Source: Ochrobactrum sp. RH2CCR150
GTDB lineage: Bacteria; Pseudomonadota; Alphaproteobacteria; Rhizobiales; Rhizobiaceae
NCBI GenBank assembly: GCA_014138095.1
Contig: JACGXE010000001.1
Location: forward strand, 62,001-126,000
DNA: 64,000 bases
Direction: 5' to 3'
Shown here: in pieces, positions 46,005 to 55,692 of the stretch
Numbering within the stretch: position 1 is the stretch's first letter
How the letters are laid out: every line of letters starts with the position of its first letter
Made by a program: the position numbers and the translations under genes
The notes under the pieces: model-generated
Told to the model about the DNA's origin: nothing
Seen by the model: only the letters and a program-made list of their open reading frames with translations
Databases searched by the model: none

Positions 46005-47318
46005 TTATTGAACAGATTCGCCGTGCAAAGAGATATCGAGGCCTTCGATTTCGGCCTGCTTGCTTGGACGCAGTCCCATGACAGCCTTGACCACGTAGAG
46101 GATGATGGCGGTCGCGACTGCGGTATAGACGATGGTGATTGCCGCACCGAAGAACTGCTTGCCCATGGAAGCGCCTTCGCCGAGCGAATTGATGGTGGTG
46201 TCTGCGAAGAAACCGGTCAGGACCGCACCCACGAAACCACCGACGCCGTGGACGCCGAAGGCGTCGAGCGAGTCGTCATAGCCGAGCGCATGCTTGATCT
46301 TGACGGCTGCAATATAGCAGATCGCACCAGCCACGATGCCGATGATGAGCGCGCCCATCGGATTGACGAAACCGGCGGCAGGCGTGACGGCGACCAGACC
46401 GGCCACAGCACCCGAAATAATGCCGAGCACGCTTGGCTTTCCAGCGATTGCCCATTCCACGAACATCCAGGCGAGAGCCGCACCGGCGGTTGCAACCTGC
46501 GTGTTGAGCATGGCGACACCGGCAAGGGCATTCGCACCGACAGCCGAACCGGCATTGAAACCGAACCAGCCCACCCACAGAAGGGCAGCACCAATGACCG
46601 AGAGAACGAGATTGTGCGGGGCCATGTTGGTGTGGCCATAGCCATCGCGCTTGCCGAGGATGAGTGCGGCCACCAGACCGGCAACACCGGCATTGATGTG
46701 AACGACCGTACCGCCAGCAAAGTCAAGCACGCCGTCCGACGCCAGGAAGCCGCCGCCCCAGACCCAATGCGCGACCGGGATATAGACGATGAACAGCCAC
46801 AGGGTCAGGAAGACCAGCATGGACGAAAACTTCATGCGTTCAGCAAACGCACCGGCAATGAGCGCTGGCGTGATGATCGCGAAGGTCATCTGGAAGGTGA
46901 TGAAAAGATACTCCGGAATGGTGCCGGTCAGCGATTCCATCGTGACGCCGGAGAAGAAAGCCTTGGACAGGCTGCCGATATAGGCGTTCATCGAGCCGCC
47001 ATCGGTGAAAGCGAGCGAGTAGCCGGCAACCATCCACAGCACGGACATGAGGCAGGTGATGGCAAAGCTCTGCATCACCGTGGACAGCACGTTCTTCTTG
47101 CGCACCATGCCGCCATAGAACAGCGCAAGGCCCGGAATGGTCATCATCAACACAAGCGCGGTTGACGTCAGCATCCAGGCCGTATCGCCCGTATCGAGAG
47201 TGGGCGTGGGAGCCGCAGGGGCTGCTGCTTCCTGAGCCAACGCCATTCCAGCCATGGCGACAAGCGCAGGCAAAGTGGCCAAAAGAGCTGCTGGCTTGAT
47301 TCTTCCTGTTATGAGCAT
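46005..47318 (-). CDS. amtB: Ammonium transporter AmtB
   Basis: Inner-membrane ammonium channel of the Amt/Rh family, 437 residues with an N-terminal signal-like segment (about 5-27) and eleven membrane helices. The N-terminal helix phrase DTAWMLTSTALVLMMTIPG and the signature region DFAGGTVVHINAGVAGL are characteristic. The ATG at 47318 has a GGAG site about eight bases upstream; the frame continues another 35 codons without support. A close sigma-54 promoter match lies 75-85 bases upstream, fitting nitrogen-limitation control by NtrC. The usual partner glnK is not next to it in this window. Confidence 0.95.
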   Translation of the reverse strand: MLITGRIKPAALLATLPALVAMAGMALAQEAAAPAAPTPTLDTGDTAWMLTSTALVLMMTIPGLALFYGGMVRKKNVLSTVMQSFAITCLMSVLWMVAGYSLAFTDGGSMNAYIGSLSKAFFSGVTMESLTGTIPEYLFITFQMTFAIITPALIAGAFAERMKFSSMLVFLTLWLFIVYIPVAHWVWGGGFLASDGVLDFAGGTVVHINAGVAGLVAALILGKRDGYGHTNMAPHNLVLSVIGAALLWVGWFGFNAGSAVGANALAGVAMLNTQVATAGAALAWMFVEWAIAGKPSVLGIISGAVAGLVAVTPAAGFVNPMGALIIGIVAGAICYIAAVKIKHALGYDDSLDAFGVHGVGGFVGAVLTGFFADTTINSLGEGASMGKQFFGAAITIVYTAVATAIILYVVKAVMGLRPSKQAEIEGLDISLHGESVQ

Positions 47319-47384
47319 CGAATATCTCCGTCGAATGGCGGTTTCAAACGCGTATGCGCTGGAAAGACCGGTTCGAACTAAGAG

Positions 47385-47401
47385 AAACAAAAATCGTGCC
47401 A
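47385..47401 (-). promoter_or_regulatory. Sigma-54 promoter of amtB
   Basis: Reading the minus strand, TGGCACG (47401-47395), a four-base spacer ATTT and TTG (47390-47388) match the -24/-12 consensus TGGCACG-N4-TTGCW in all but the last GC position. The distance to the amtB start fits. Confidence 0.7.
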
Positions 47402-47629
47402 GTTGCAGAAAGGCGCGGCACAAAATGTGATTTTTTTGTGAAGCCCATTGTTACAGGGTAAGGCAGAACCCGAAAAGCCGGGCTTTTTCTGCCGGAGGTT
47501 TAGGCAAATTCTGGCTAAGTGATTCTGGTGATTCAGTTTTTCAGCGCTCTGCGAGAGCGCTAATCTTTGCGGGCGAGAGGTGTAATGCTCAATATTTATA
47601 CAGCCTCCACAGGCGTGATTAATATTTAA
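47402..47629. other. Intergenic region upstream of amtB
   Basis: With the promoter segment, about 310 bases separate amtB from tesB. Beyond the sigma-54 site nothing specific was recognised; NtrC-type enhancer sites would be expected here but none is asserted. Confidence 0.4.
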
Positions 47630-48583
47630 TCATTCTTTCTTTTCATGCACACGAATTAGCCCTTCCTGTGCAACGGAAGCCACCAGAATACCGTCCCGCG
47701 TATAAAGCCCGCCGCGATTAAACCCGCGTGCGCCGGAAGCGCTCGGTGTGTCCTGCGTATAAAGCAGCCAGTCATCGAGGTTGAACGGACGATGGAACCA
47801 CATGGCATGATCGAGGCTTGCCGCCTGAAGATCGCGATCAAAGATCGAGCGCCCATGTGGATGCAGCGAGGTGTCGAGAAGCGTCATATCAGACAGATAA
47901 GCGAGAATTGCCGCCTGAAGCGCCCGGTCATCAGGAACGATACCGTTTGCGCGCACCCAGACATGCTGCACAGGCTCCAGCTTCTCCCGCGAGAAATAAT
48001 GCGCGAGCTGCACGGGTTTGATCTCGATGGGGCGTTCCCGCTCCCAATATTTGCGAACATTAGCCGGAGCGAGGTGCAGATACTGCTCCTTGATGTCGCG
48101 ATCGCCGAGCAATTGTTCCGGTAACGGAAGCCCTTCGGGCATGGCGATCTGATGATCCAGACCACCTTCATCCACCTGAAACGACGCCGACAGCGTGAAG
48201 ATGGCCTTGCCGTGTTGTTTGGCCAGCACACGCCGCGTATTGAAGCTGGAACCATCGCGAATGCGATCCACTTCATAGATGATCGGAATTGCCGGATCAC
48301 CCGGACGCACGAAATAGCCATGCAGCGAATGTACATGCCGCTCTGGCTCCACCGTCCTTTGGGCCGCAATCAGCGCCTGACCGATCACCTGACCGCCGAA
48401 CACACGCTGCCAGCCGACTTGCGGGCTGTTGCCGCGAAACAGATCCATCTCCAGCATTTCCAGATCCAGTATCGAAAGCAACTCCCGCATGGAAGCCGTC
48501 TGGCCTGCATTCTCGCCTGATACGGACCCTGCTACAGACTTGGCATCGGACTGCTGATATTCGGACTTTTCGCGATCGGACAT
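47630..48583 (-). CDS. tesB: Acyl-CoA thioesterase II
   Basis: Cytosolic double-hotdog thioesterase that hydrolyses acyl-CoA to free fatty acid and CoA. The 317-residue protein carries the family phrases QRVFGGQVIGQALIAAQRT (about 59-77), HSLHGYFVRPGD and, in the second hotdog, SLDHAMWFHRPF with the conserved His and Trp. The extra N-terminal 30 residues are low-complexity; the start at 48583 is by default. It is transcribed alone, divergent from a monooxygenase gene. Confidence 0.93.
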   Translation of the reverse strand: MSDREKSEYQQSDAKSVAGSVSGENAGQTASMRELLSILDLEMLEMDLFRGNSPQVGWQRVFGGQVIGQALIAAQRTVEPERHVHSLHGYFVRPGDPAIPIIYEVDRIRDGSSFNTRRVLAKQHGKAIFTLSASFQVDEGGLDHQIAMPEGLPLPEQLLGDRDIKEQYLHLAPANVRKYWERERPIEIKPVQLAHYFSREKLEPVQHVWVRANGIVPDDRALQAAILAYLSDMTLLDTSLHPHGRSIFDRDLQAASLDHAMWFHRPFNLDDWLLYTQDTPSASGARGFNRGGLYTRDGILVASVAQEGLIRVHEKKE

Positions 48584-48802
48584 GGACAGCCTGGCTCCTG
48601 CGACACTATATGAACCTAATAAACCTAAGGCTCATGTTTGTTCCCGACGGCAGAAATCTGTCAAGTGGCCCGGCTGCTTTTAGGGTTCCGCCTCCTTGCG
48701 AACATGCCTCACAGTGCCGCGGCAAAATATCGGCTTCACTCTTGCCGTATTTGTGCCAGAAGCGCACAAGCATGGTATAGGCTTTCCGGAAAGGACGAAC
48801 TG

Positions 48803-50047
48803 ATGGCTGCGAAATCCAAACAGACAAGCACCAGCAACACCGACCTGCTGATCGCCGGCGGCGGTTATGTCGGCCTCGTCACGGCGGTCGCGGTCAAGTC
48901 GGCCGCGCCGCATCTTTCCGTCACCGTTGTCGACGGTGCCCCTGCTGGCGCCTGGAGGACCGACCCGCGCGCCTCTTCCATTGCGGCTGCCGCATCGCGC
49001 ATGCTCGATAAGCTCGGCTGCTGGCAGGAAATCCTGCCTGAGGCGCAGCCGATCACCGAAATGGTCATCACCGATTCGCGTGTGTCCGACCCGGTGCGAC
49101 CCGTTTTCCTGACCTTTTCGGGTGACGTAGACCCCGGCGAGCCCTTTGCACATATGGTCGAGAACCGCGTTCTCAATACCGCCCTGCATAACAAGGCCGA
49201 TGCGCTGGGTATCACCTTCCTCGAAGCAACCAGCGTGAACGGCTTTGAAACCAAACCGGAAACCGTGGCCGTTTCGCTTTCTGATGGCAACACAATCGAA
49301 ACCCGGCTTCTGATTGCTGCCGATGGCGCGCGCTCGCGCCTGCGCGATCAGGCGGGCATCAAGACCGTAAACTGGGACTACGGCCAGTCTGGTATTGTCT
49401 GCAACGTGTCGCATGAAAAGCCGCATGGCGGACGCGCCGACGAGCATTTCCTGCCTGCCGGACCCTTTGCCATCCTGCCGCTCAAGGGCAATCGCAGCTC
49501 GCTGGTGTGGACCGAACGCACCGCCGATGCCGACCGCCTGATCCGCGAAGATGATTTCGTCTTCGAGGCCGAACTGGAACAGCGTTTCGGGCATCGTCTT
49601 GGCGCGCTGCATGTCGAAGGTCCGCGCCGCGCCTTCCCGCTTGGCCTGACGCTGGCACGCGAATTCGTGAAGCCCCGCTTTGCACTCGTTGGCGATGCGG
49701 CGCATCGCATCCACCCGATTGCAGGACAGGGTCTCAATCTCGGTTTCCGCGATGCTGCGGCCATCGCCGAAGTCATCGTCGAAACGGATCGTCTCGGCCT
49801 CGATATTGGATCATTCGCAGCGCTCGAACGCTACCAGTCCTGGCGTCGGTTCGACACAGTGCAAATGGGCGTGACGACCGACGTGCTCACCAAGCTGTTT
49901 TCCAACGACAACCCGGCCATCCGCTCCATCCGCGATATTGGTCTTGGTCTCGTTGATCGCGTTCCCAGCCTGAAATCCTTCTTCATCAAGCAGGCCGCCG
50001 GGCTGTCCGGTGAAACGCCACGCTTGTTGAAAGGGCAGTCGATCTGA
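48803..50047 (+). CDS. UbiH/UbiF-type FAD-dependent monooxygenase
   Basis: A 414-residue flavoprotein hydroxylase. The FAD Rossmann motif is LLIAGGGYVGL (about 15-25), the DG motif is AADGARSRLR (about 175), and the second FAD motif is GDAAHRIHPIAGQGLNLGF (about 296-314). This combination is typical of the UbiH/UbiF/VisC family, which hydroxylates the ubiquinone ring. Which ring position is modified cannot be told. The ATG at 48803 fits the family N-terminus; the frame runs open 55 codons upstream without a ribosome site. The product is probably membrane-associated in the Ubi complex. Confidence 0.9.
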   Translation: MAAKSKQTSTSNTDLLIAGGGYVGLVTAVAVKSAAPHLSVTVVDGAPAGAWRTDPRASSIAAAASRMLDKLGCWQEILPEAQPITEMVITDSRVSDPVRPVFLTFSGDVDPGEPFAHMVENRVLNTALHNKADALGITFLEATSVNGFETKPETVAVSLSDGNTIETRLLIAADGARSRLRDQAGIKTVNWDYGQSGIVCNVSHEKPHGGRADEHFLPAGPFAILPLKGNRSSLVWTERTADADRLIREDDFVFEAELEQRFGHRLGALHVEGPRRAFPLGLTLAREFVKPRFALVGDAAHRIHPIAGQGLNLGFRDAAAIAEVIVETDRLGLDIGSFAALERYQSWRRFDTVQMGVTTDVLTKLFSNDNPAIRSIRDIGLGLVDRVPSLKSFFIKQAAGLSGETPRLLKGQSI

Positions 50048-50125
50048 CCGCAGCCTGTTAATCGCTGGAAGCCACGGCCAAGCGCCCTATATCCGTGACG
50101 GACAATCACCGAGAGGAGCTTCCCC

Positions 50126-50563
50126 ATGGATAGAAAAGCAACGGCAGTCTGGCAAGGCACGCTTAAGGAAGGCAAAGGCACGCTCAATACCCAGAGCGGC
50201 GCGCTGAAAGACCTTCCCTATGACTTCAAGGCCCGTTTCGAAGATGAAAGCGGGCGCGCAGGAACCAATCCTGAAGAGCTTCTTGGCGCAGCACATGCGG
50301 GCTGCTTTGCGATGCAGCTTTCCGCCTTGCTGACGCAGAACGGCACCCCGGCGGAAAAGCTGGAAGCAACGGCAGTGGTCAGCATCGGCCCAGCGTCGGG
50401 CGGCGGTTTTGAGATTACCCGCAGCGCACTGACGCTCAATGCAAAAATCCCCGGCATTTCCTCCGATGATTTCGACAGCCTTGCGAAGAAGGCAAAGGAA
50501 TCCTGCCCGCTTTCGAAGGCGCTCGGCGCAATCGAAGTGACGCTGGACGCGAAACTGGCCTGA
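50126..50563 (+). CDS. OsmC family peroxiredoxin-like protein
   Basis: A 145-residue OsmC/Ohr-fold protein with the two redox cysteines, in AHAGCFAMQLS (about residue 56) and KESCPLSKAL (about residue 123). OsmC proteins reduce organic hydroperoxides and respond to osmotic or oxidative stress. The sequence fits the OsmC subgroup (GTLKEGKGTLNTQSG and SSDDFDSLAKKAKESC) better than Ohr. It is monocistronic, ending at a shared terminator with a convergent gene. Confidence 0.93.
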   Translation: MDRKATAVWQGTLKEGKGTLNTQSGALKDLPYDFKARFEDESGRAGTNPEELLGAAHAGCFAMQLSALLTQNGTPAEKLEATAVVSIGPASGGGFEITRSALTLNAKIPGISSDDFDSLAKKAKESCPLSKALGAIEVTLDAKLA

Positions 50564-50570
50564 GATTGCC

Positions 50571-50599
50571 AAAGGCGGGTTCTGAAAAACCCGCCTTTT
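50571..50599. terminator. Bidirectional terminator between osmC-type and VOC genes
   Basis: AAAGGCGGGTT (50571-50581) and AACCCGCCTTT (50588-50598) around a six-base loop, with A- and T-runs on opposite sides, between convergent genes. Confidence 0.85.
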
Positions 50600-50969
50600 A
50601 TTCCGGCAGATGACAGACGGCCTCGATATTGTGCCCGTCTGGATCGGTCACGAAGGCCGCATAGTAATCAGGATGGTAATCGGCGCGAAGGCCCGGCTTT
50701 CCATTGTCGCTGCCGCCAGCCGCGATGGCCGCTTCATAGAAGCGATCGACTTCGGCGCGCGTGCCAGCCGAAAAGGCGACATGCAGAACGCCCACCAGTT
50801 TGGCGCCCTTCTGCTTGCCGATCCAGAATTCCGGCTTGCCGTTGCGCCCATAACCGACCCAGTCACCGAATTCCATGGCGCGGGTAATGCCCAATGGGGC
50901 AAGCGCCTCGTCATAGAATTTGCGCGACTTGGGCATGCTGGAAATGTTGAAACCAATATGGTCGAGCAT
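50598..50969 (-). CDS. VOC (glyoxalase/bleomycin-resistance) family protein
   Basis: A 123-residue vicinal-oxygen-chelate protein. Putative metal ligands are the His in MLDHIGFN, the His in VGVLHVAFSA (about residue 66) and the Glu in GHNIEAVCH near the C-terminus. The fold repeats beta-alpha-beta-beta-beta units as in glyoxalase I. Substrate is unknown; the short length and lack of extra motifs do not favour a specific enzyme. Confidence 0.88.
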   Translation of the reverse strand: MLDHIGFNISSMPKSRKFYDEALAPLGITRAMEFGDWVGYGRNGKPEFWIGKQKGAKLVGVLHVAFSAGTRAEVDRFYEAAIAAGGSDNGKPGLRADYHPDYYAAFVTDPDGHNIEAVCHLPE

Positions 50970-51082
50970 GATTGCTCATTCTCCGTGCTGCCTTGTTATC
51001 TCAAGACATATCGGCGGCAACGCAAAGGTCAAGTCCATACAATCAATGAGTGTATGGTCACGATGAGAATCCTGACAAAGAA

Positions 51083-51110
51083 AAAGGGGAAGGCAACGGC
51101 CTTCCCCTTT
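51083..51110 (-). terminator. Terminator downstream of the sdh operon
   Basis: A perfect 12-base stem (AAAGGGGAAGGC with GCCTTCCCCTTT) around AACG, followed on the minus strand by a run of five T. It lies beyond the degenerate sdhB tail copy, so the sdh transcript probably includes that copy. Confidence 0.8.
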
Positions 51111-51137
51111 GCGTATTTAGACTGATAGTTGGCGCTA

Positions 51138-51177
51138 CTACACGCGGCGCTCGACCATCATCTTTTTAATCTCGGCA
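51138..51177 (-). pseudogene. Duplicated 3' end of sdhB
   Basis: On the minus strand this encodes [12 protein letters not shown] followed by TAG, the same last twelve residues as sdhB itself, whose own end lies about 100 bases away. The two copies differ at several synonymous positions and in the stop codon. It has no start and cannot be a gene; it looks like the remnant of a second sdhB end left by recombination. Confidence 0.75.
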
Positions 51178-51235
51178 CAAGAGGCGTGGAGGCCGCAGGC
51201 CGACAGGGATCGCAAAGAAAGAGCGATTGCCGCGA

Positions 51236-52015
51236 TTAGACGCGGCGCTCGACCATCATCTTCTTGATTTCGGCAATCGCCTTGGCCGGGTTCAATCCCT
51301 TCGGGCAGGTCTGCGCGCAGTTCATGATCGTGTGGCAGCGATAGAGACGGAACGGATCCTCGAGATTGTCGAGGCGTTCGCCCTTGGCTTCATCGCGGCT
51401 GTCGATCAGCCAGCGATAGGCCTGAAGCAGCACAGCCGGACCGAGGTAACGGTCGCCGTTCCACCAGTAGCTCGGGCACGAGGTCGAGCAGCAGGCGCAC
51501 AGAATGCACTCGTAGAGACCGTCCAGCTTCTGGCGGTCATCATGGCTCTGCAGCCATTCCTTCTGCGGCTCCGGCGAAACCGTCTTGAGCCAAGGCTCAA
51601 TCGAACGGTGCTGAGCGTAGAAGTTGTTGAGGTCCGGAACGAGATCCTTCACCACTGGCATGTGCGGCAGCGGGTAAACCTTGATGGTCCCCTTGATGTC
51701 GTCCATGCCCTTGGTGCAGGCCAGCGTGTTGGCGCCATCGATGTTCATCGCGCAGGAACCGCAAATGCCTTCACGGCACGAACGGCGCAGCGTCAGCGTC
51801 GGATCGATCTTGTTCTTGATATAGAGCAGACCGTCCAGAACCATCGGGCCGCAATCGTCGCGATCGACATAATAGGTGTCGATGCTCGGATTGGCGTCGT
51901 CGTCCGGCGACCAGCGATAAATACGGAATTCCGTGACGCGCTTTGCGCCATCAGGACGGGGCCAGGTCTTGCCCTCCTGCATGCGGGAATTCTTGGGAAG
52001 TGCGAGTTCAACCAT
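51236..52015 (-). CDS. sdhB: Succinate dehydrogenase iron-sulfur subunit
   Basis: Electron-transfer subunit of complex II, on the cytoplasmic face of the inner membrane. In 259 residues it has the [2Fe-2S] ligands C80, C85, C88 and C100, and in the C-terminal half the [12 protein letters not shown] and [14 protein letters not shown] motifs for the [4Fe-4S] and [3Fe-4S] clusters. Length and motifs are normal. It is the last gene of sdhC-sdhD-sdhA-sdhB. Its 3' end is repeated in degenerate form downstream. Confidence 0.97.
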   Translation of the reverse strand: MVELALPKNSRMQEGKTWPRPDGAKRVTEFRIYRWSPDDDANPSIDTYYVDRDDCGPMVLDGLLYIKNKIDPTLTLRRSCREGICGSCAMNIDGANTLACTKGMDDIKGTIKVYPLPHMPVVKDLVPDLNNFYAQHRSIEPWLKTVSPEPQKEWLQSHDDRQKLDGLYECILCACCSTSCPSYWWNGDRYLGPAVLLQAYRWLIDSRDEAKGERLDNLEDPFRLYRCHTIMNCAQTCPKGLNPAKAIAEIKKMMVERRV

Positions 52016-52030
52016 TGCTCTTTCCCTTAA

Positions 52031-53875
52031 TCAGTAAACGCGCTTCTTCGGCGCAATCTTGGCGAGGCTGATGCCACCTTCTTCTTCCGTCGTGAGCGGA
52101 TCGAGGTGAACGGCGCGATAACCGAGCGTCACCTTGCCGTCCGGCGACAGCCAGGACAGGGTGTGCTTACGCCATTCGGCATCGTTACGGTCCGGGAAAT
52201 CCTCATGCGCGTGAGCGCCGCGGCTTTCATGACGTGCTTCCGCCGAAACAACGGTCGTCAACGCATTGGCCATGAGGTTTTCAAGTTCGAGCGTCTCGAC
52301 AAGATCGGAGTTCCAGATCATCGAGCGGTCGGAAACCTTGATATCCGGCAGTTCGTGCCAGAGCTTTTCCATGCGCTCGCAGCCCTGCTTGAGCGATTCC
52401 GACGTGCGGAACACGGCGGCGTCTTCCTGCATGGTGCGCTGCATCTTTTCGCGCAGCTCTGCCGTCGGCGTCGAGCCATTGGCGTAACGCAGGCGATGGA
52501 AACGATCCATGATCTTTTCGACAGCAGCTTCGTTGATGTCCGGGATCTTCGCAGCGCGGTCGATGACTTCGCCAGCGCGGATCGCAGCCGCACGACCGAA
52601 CACCACAAGGTCGATCAGCGAGTTGGAGCCGAGACGGTTTGCACCGTGCACCGAAGCGCAGCCCGCTTCGCCGACAGCCATCAGGCCCGGCTGGACGCGA
52701 TCCGGATCTTCCGGCGTCGGGTTCAGCACTTCGCCCCAGTAATTGGTTGGAATGCCGCCCATATTGTAGTGAACGGTTGGCAGAACCGGGATCGGTTCCT
52801 TGGTCACGTCCACGCCTGCGAAAATCTTGGCCGACTCGGAGATACCCGGCAGGCGTTCATGCAGAACGGCGGGATCGAGATGGTCGAGATGCAGGAAGAT
52901 GTGATCCTTGGCCTTGCCGACGCCACGACCGGCGCGGATTTCCATGGTCATGCAGCGCGAAACCACGTCACGCGAGGCAAGATCCTTGGCCGATGGGGCA
53001 TAACGCTCCATGAAGCGCTCGCCTTCAGAATTGACCAGATAGCCACCTTCGCCGCGTGCGCCTTCGGTGATGAGGCAGCCTGCGCCATAAATGCCGGTCG
53101 GATGGAACTGAACGAACTCCATGTCCTGAAGCGGCAGGCCAGCGCGTGCAGCCATGCCGCCGCCGTCGCCGGTGCAGGTATGGGCCGAGGTAGCCGAAAA
53201 GTAGGAGCGACCATAACCACCCGTCGCCAGAACCACCATCTTGGCGGAGAAGCGGTGGATCGTGCCGTCATCGAGGTTCCACGCCACGACGCCGGTGCAG
53301 ACACCGTCGGTCATGATCAGGTCGAGCGCGAAATATTCGATGAAGAACTGTGCGTTGTTCTTCAGGCTCTGGCCGTAAAGCGTGTGCAGGATGGCGTGGC
53401 CGGTACGGTCAGCGGCAGCGCAGGTGCGCTGAACCGGAGGACCGTCGCCAAAGTTCTGCATGTGGCCGCCGAACGGACGCTGATAGATCTTGCCTTCTTC
53501 CGTACGCGAGAACGGCACACCATAGTGCTCCAGCTCGTAAACGGCGGCAGGCGCTTCACGCGCCAGATATTCCATCGCATCGGTATCGCCGAGCCAGTCC
53601 GATCCCTTGACGGTATCGTACATATGCCACTGCCAGCTGTCCGGGCCCATATTCTTCAGCGAGGCGGCAATGCCGCCCTGCGCCGCAACTGTGTGCGAAC
53701 GGGTCGGGAAAACCTTCGTGATACAAGCGGTCTTCAGGCCCTGCTCGGCCATGCCGAGCGTGGCGCGCAGACCAGCGCCACCGGCGCCAACCACGACAAC
53801 GTCGAACTTGTGATCGACAAACTTGTAGGACTTTTCGCCCGCAGCAGGAGCTGCATTCTTTTCTGCACTAGCCAT
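52031..53875 (-). CDS. sdhA: Succinate dehydrogenase flavoprotein subunit
   Basis: Catalytic subunit of complex II, oxidising succinate to fumarate with covalently bound FAD. The 614-residue protein has the dinucleotide motif [15 protein letters not shown] (about 27-41), the FAD-linking histidine in [10 protein letters not shown] (about 59), the [20 protein letters not shown] segment (about 255-274; 20 residues) and the catalytic [15 protein letters not shown] region. The start at 53875 (MASAEKN) follows GGAGG; an upstream ATG reading through sdhD is not used. Fifteen bases separate its end from sdhB. Confidence 0.97.
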   Translation of the reverse strand: MASAEKNAAPAAGEKSYKFVDHKFDVVVVGAGGAGLRATLGMAEQGLKTACITKVFPTRSHTVAAQGGIAASLKNMGPDSWQWHMYDTVKGSDWLGDTDAMEYLAREAPAAVYELEHYGVPFSRTEEGKIYQRPFGGHMQNFGDGPPVQRTCAAADRTGHAILHTLYGQSLKNNAQFFIEYFALDLIMTDGVCTGVVAWNLDDGTIHRFSAKMVVLATGGYGRSYFSATSAHTCTGDGGGMAARAGLPLQDMEFVQFHPTGIYGAGCLITEGARGEGGYLVNSEGERFMERYAPSAKDLASRDVVSRCMTMEIRAGRGVGKAKDHIFLHLDHLDPAVLHERLPGISESAKIFAGVDVTKEPIPVLPTVHYNMGGIPTNYWGEVLNPTPEDPDRVQPGLMAVGEAGCASVHGANRLGSNSLIDLVVFGRAAAIRAGEVIDRAAKIPDINEAAVEKIMDRFHRLRYANGSTPTAELREKMQRTMQEDAAVFRTSESLKQGCERMEKLWHELPDIKVSDRSMIWNSDLVETLELENLMANALTTVVSAEARHESRGAHAHEDFPDRNDAEWRKHTLSWLSPDGKVTLGYRAVHLDPLTTEEEGGISLAKIAPKKRVY

Positions 53876-53882
53876 CGGGCTA

Positions 53883-54278
53883 TCAACCTCCGAAGCTGAG
53901 CTTGAGGATCGCGAAAACGCAGGCAAAACCAACCACCGCCGCAAAGAAGGTGTTCAGCATCACCAGCACGATCTTCATGCCTTCGCCATGCACATAATCT
54001 TCGATAATGACCTGCATGCCCAAACGCATGTGATAGACGCCGGTCAGAACGAACAGCGCCATGATAATCGCGGTAAGGGGATGCGAGAGAGCAGCCCGGA
54101 CTTCCGCAAAGCTTGCGCCGTTGAGCGAAATCACCAGGCCGATGAAAAAGAGAACCAGCGGCACCAGAGCCACTGCCGTCATGCGCTGATACCAGAAATG
54201 GCTGGTGCCTTCCTTGGCGGAGCCAAGACCGCGAACCTTGCCAAGAGGCGTACGCATATCGTTATTCGAACCGCTCAT
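53883..54278 (-). CDS. sdhD: Succinate dehydrogenase membrane anchor subunit
   Basis: A 131-residue hydrophobic anchor of complex II with three membrane helices (about 34-54, 62-85 and 102-125). The conserved segment [15 protein letters not shown] includes the histidine region and the Asp-Tyr pair that line the quinone site and heme b in related enzymes. It lies between sdhC and sdhA. Confidence 0.93.
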   Translation of the reverse strand: MSGSNNDMRTPLGKVRGLGSAKEGTSHFWYQRMTAVALVPLVLFFIGLVISLNGASFAEVRAALSHPLTAIIMALFVLTGVYHMRLGMQVIIEDYVHGEGMKIVLVMLNTFFAAVVGFACVFAILKLSFGG

Positions 54279-54290
54279 GGGATCAGCCTC

Positions 54291-54689
54291 CTAGCGCACC
54301 GAGTAAGCGACGACCCAAACGAGGATCGTTGCGATGACGGAGAAGACAACCGTTGCCCAGGCAATCTTGGAAGCGGTGTGCTTTTCAAGACCTGCGCCGG
54401 TATCCCAGATGAAGTGACGAACGCCGCCAGCCAGATGATGCAGCAGCGCCCAGGTGTAGCCGAACAGAACAAGCTGGCCGATCCAGGAGCCGAAAATGGC
54501 GTTGACGGCATTGAAGCACTCTTCGCCAACAGCTGCGGAAATGAGCCAGGCTGCAAGCAGCAATGTGCCGAAATAGAGAGCGCCGCCCGTGATACGATGC
54601 ACGATGGACATCGTCATCGTGATGACCGGCTTATAGACGGACAGATGCGGCGACAAAGGACGCTGACGCGTTACGGTCGGTTGTGTCAT
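54291..54689 (-). CDS. sdhC: Succinate dehydrogenase cytochrome b556 subunit
   Basis: A 132-residue membrane subunit with three helices. The N-terminal RPLSPHLSVYKP, the Ser/Arg quinone-site phrase SIVHRITGGALYFG, and the heme-ligand helix ALLHHLAGGVRHFIWD are all present. It is the first gene of the operon; 370 bases of gene-free DNA upstream hold its promoter. Confidence 0.95.
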   Translation of the reverse strand: MTQPTVTRQRPLSPHLSVYKPVITMTMSIVHRITGGALYFGTLLLAAWLISAAVGEECFNAVNAIFGSWIGQLVLFGYTWALLHHLAGGVRHFIWDTGAGLEKHTASKIAWATVVFSVIATILVWVVAYSVR

Positions 54690-55060
54690 GGTTCTCGTTG
54701 GCCTCTCGTGGGGCTTCCCTGACGTTTCTCCCCGGCAATACCCACCGAAGACGATCGGTCTGGCGCACCGGATGGCGGGTTATTCTAAAAACCCAGTATT
54801 TGAAGTCGTCCTTCACGCAAGGTACCGGAACTTCCGATGCTGCGTCGGCACGACCCAAGAAATATGGCGAGACCGTGGAATACGGCCTTATGTGCCGCTT
54901 TCTACTGCTCTTTTACCATCACGTCAAAGAAGCTTTTTCACGAAAAGACTAACAATTGGTCGCACCTTTGCGACACATTCACGTGATTGCGGCCTTCAAT
55001 CGTTTGAAGGCCGCAATTTCAAAAAACATGTGTAAATTCATCAACTTTAGCAAAGACGCA
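54690..55060. other. Gene-free region upstream of the sdh operon
   Basis: About 370 bases between sdhC and the GNAT gene. It must contain the sdh promoter. It includes a perfect 14-base-pair palindrome (54986-55017). No other feature was recognised. Confidence 0.5.
54986..55017. repeat. Perfect 14-bp inverted repeat
   Basis: ATTGCGGCCTTCAA (54986-54999) and TTGAAGGCCGCAAT (55004-55017) around a four-base loop. It lies 44 bases after the GNAT gene stop on the minus strand, so it could end that transcript, but no T-run follows on either strand. Confidence 0.6.
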
Positions 55061-55519
55061 TCAAGCGCCGAATCGAATCACATAGCTCGACCAGTCAGCT
55101 GCCGTCGCGATCTGCTCATAGAGTTTGCGGCCGTCTTCCGGCACGCGCGGTGCATTGAGCACAAGCTTGGACCAGCTGCGCTCTTCCGCCTTGTCGGCCA
55201 GCAGGTCGATCAGCGCCTTGGCGATGCCTTTGCCGCGATGATCGTGATGGACATAGATGTGATCCACCTGCCCTGCGCGCAGGCCCGAAACCGGCTCCGG
55301 CAGATCGTAGAAAATCACAAAGCCGACGAGATTACCGTCGAGACGTGCGCCGAGAATTTCGGTGGCGCGGTCCTGCAATAGATGTTCGGCATAATAATCG
55401 TCGGGACGACGCGGCGCGCCGCGCTTCAGCGCCTGCGCGTAGCTGGCGAGCAGCGGCGCAAATTCGTGAGCATCACGAAGATGAAGATGCGCGATATCGA
55501 CGGCGTGATCTTTGGTCAT
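55061..55519 (-). CDS. GNAT family N-acetyltransferase
   Basis: A 152-residue GNAT-fold protein with the acetyl-CoA-binding motif HHDHRGKGIAKALID (about 93-107), preceded by the strand VDHIYVH. The substrate is not evident. It stands alone, divergent from a small secreted-protein gene. Confidence 0.88.
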   Translation of the reverse strand: MTKDHAVDIAHLHLRDAHEFAPLLASYAQALKRGAPRRPDDYYAEHLLQDRATEILGARLDGNLVGFVIFYDLPEPVSGLRAGQVDHIYVHHDHRGKGIAKALIDLLADKAEERSWSKLVLNAPRVPEDGRKLYEQIATAADWSSYVIRFGA

Positions 55520-55692
55520 TGAACATTCCTTGGCCTTCGGGGCGGTTCAAGTCGCCTTTGGTCATAACGCTGCGAAGCAGTTGCGCCCAAAGGCTTATCC
55601 GATTGTAGCCAGCACGGATGACAAAGGTAAAGAAAGAGTTAAGATGATACGGAAACTCTTTTTGCGTCAGACGGCGAAGGTGAACCCGCACC

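Noticed and set aside
52106..53899. 597-codon plus-strand frame opposite sdhA
   Set aside because: Antisense shadow of a conserved gene; no family resemblance and no ribosome site.
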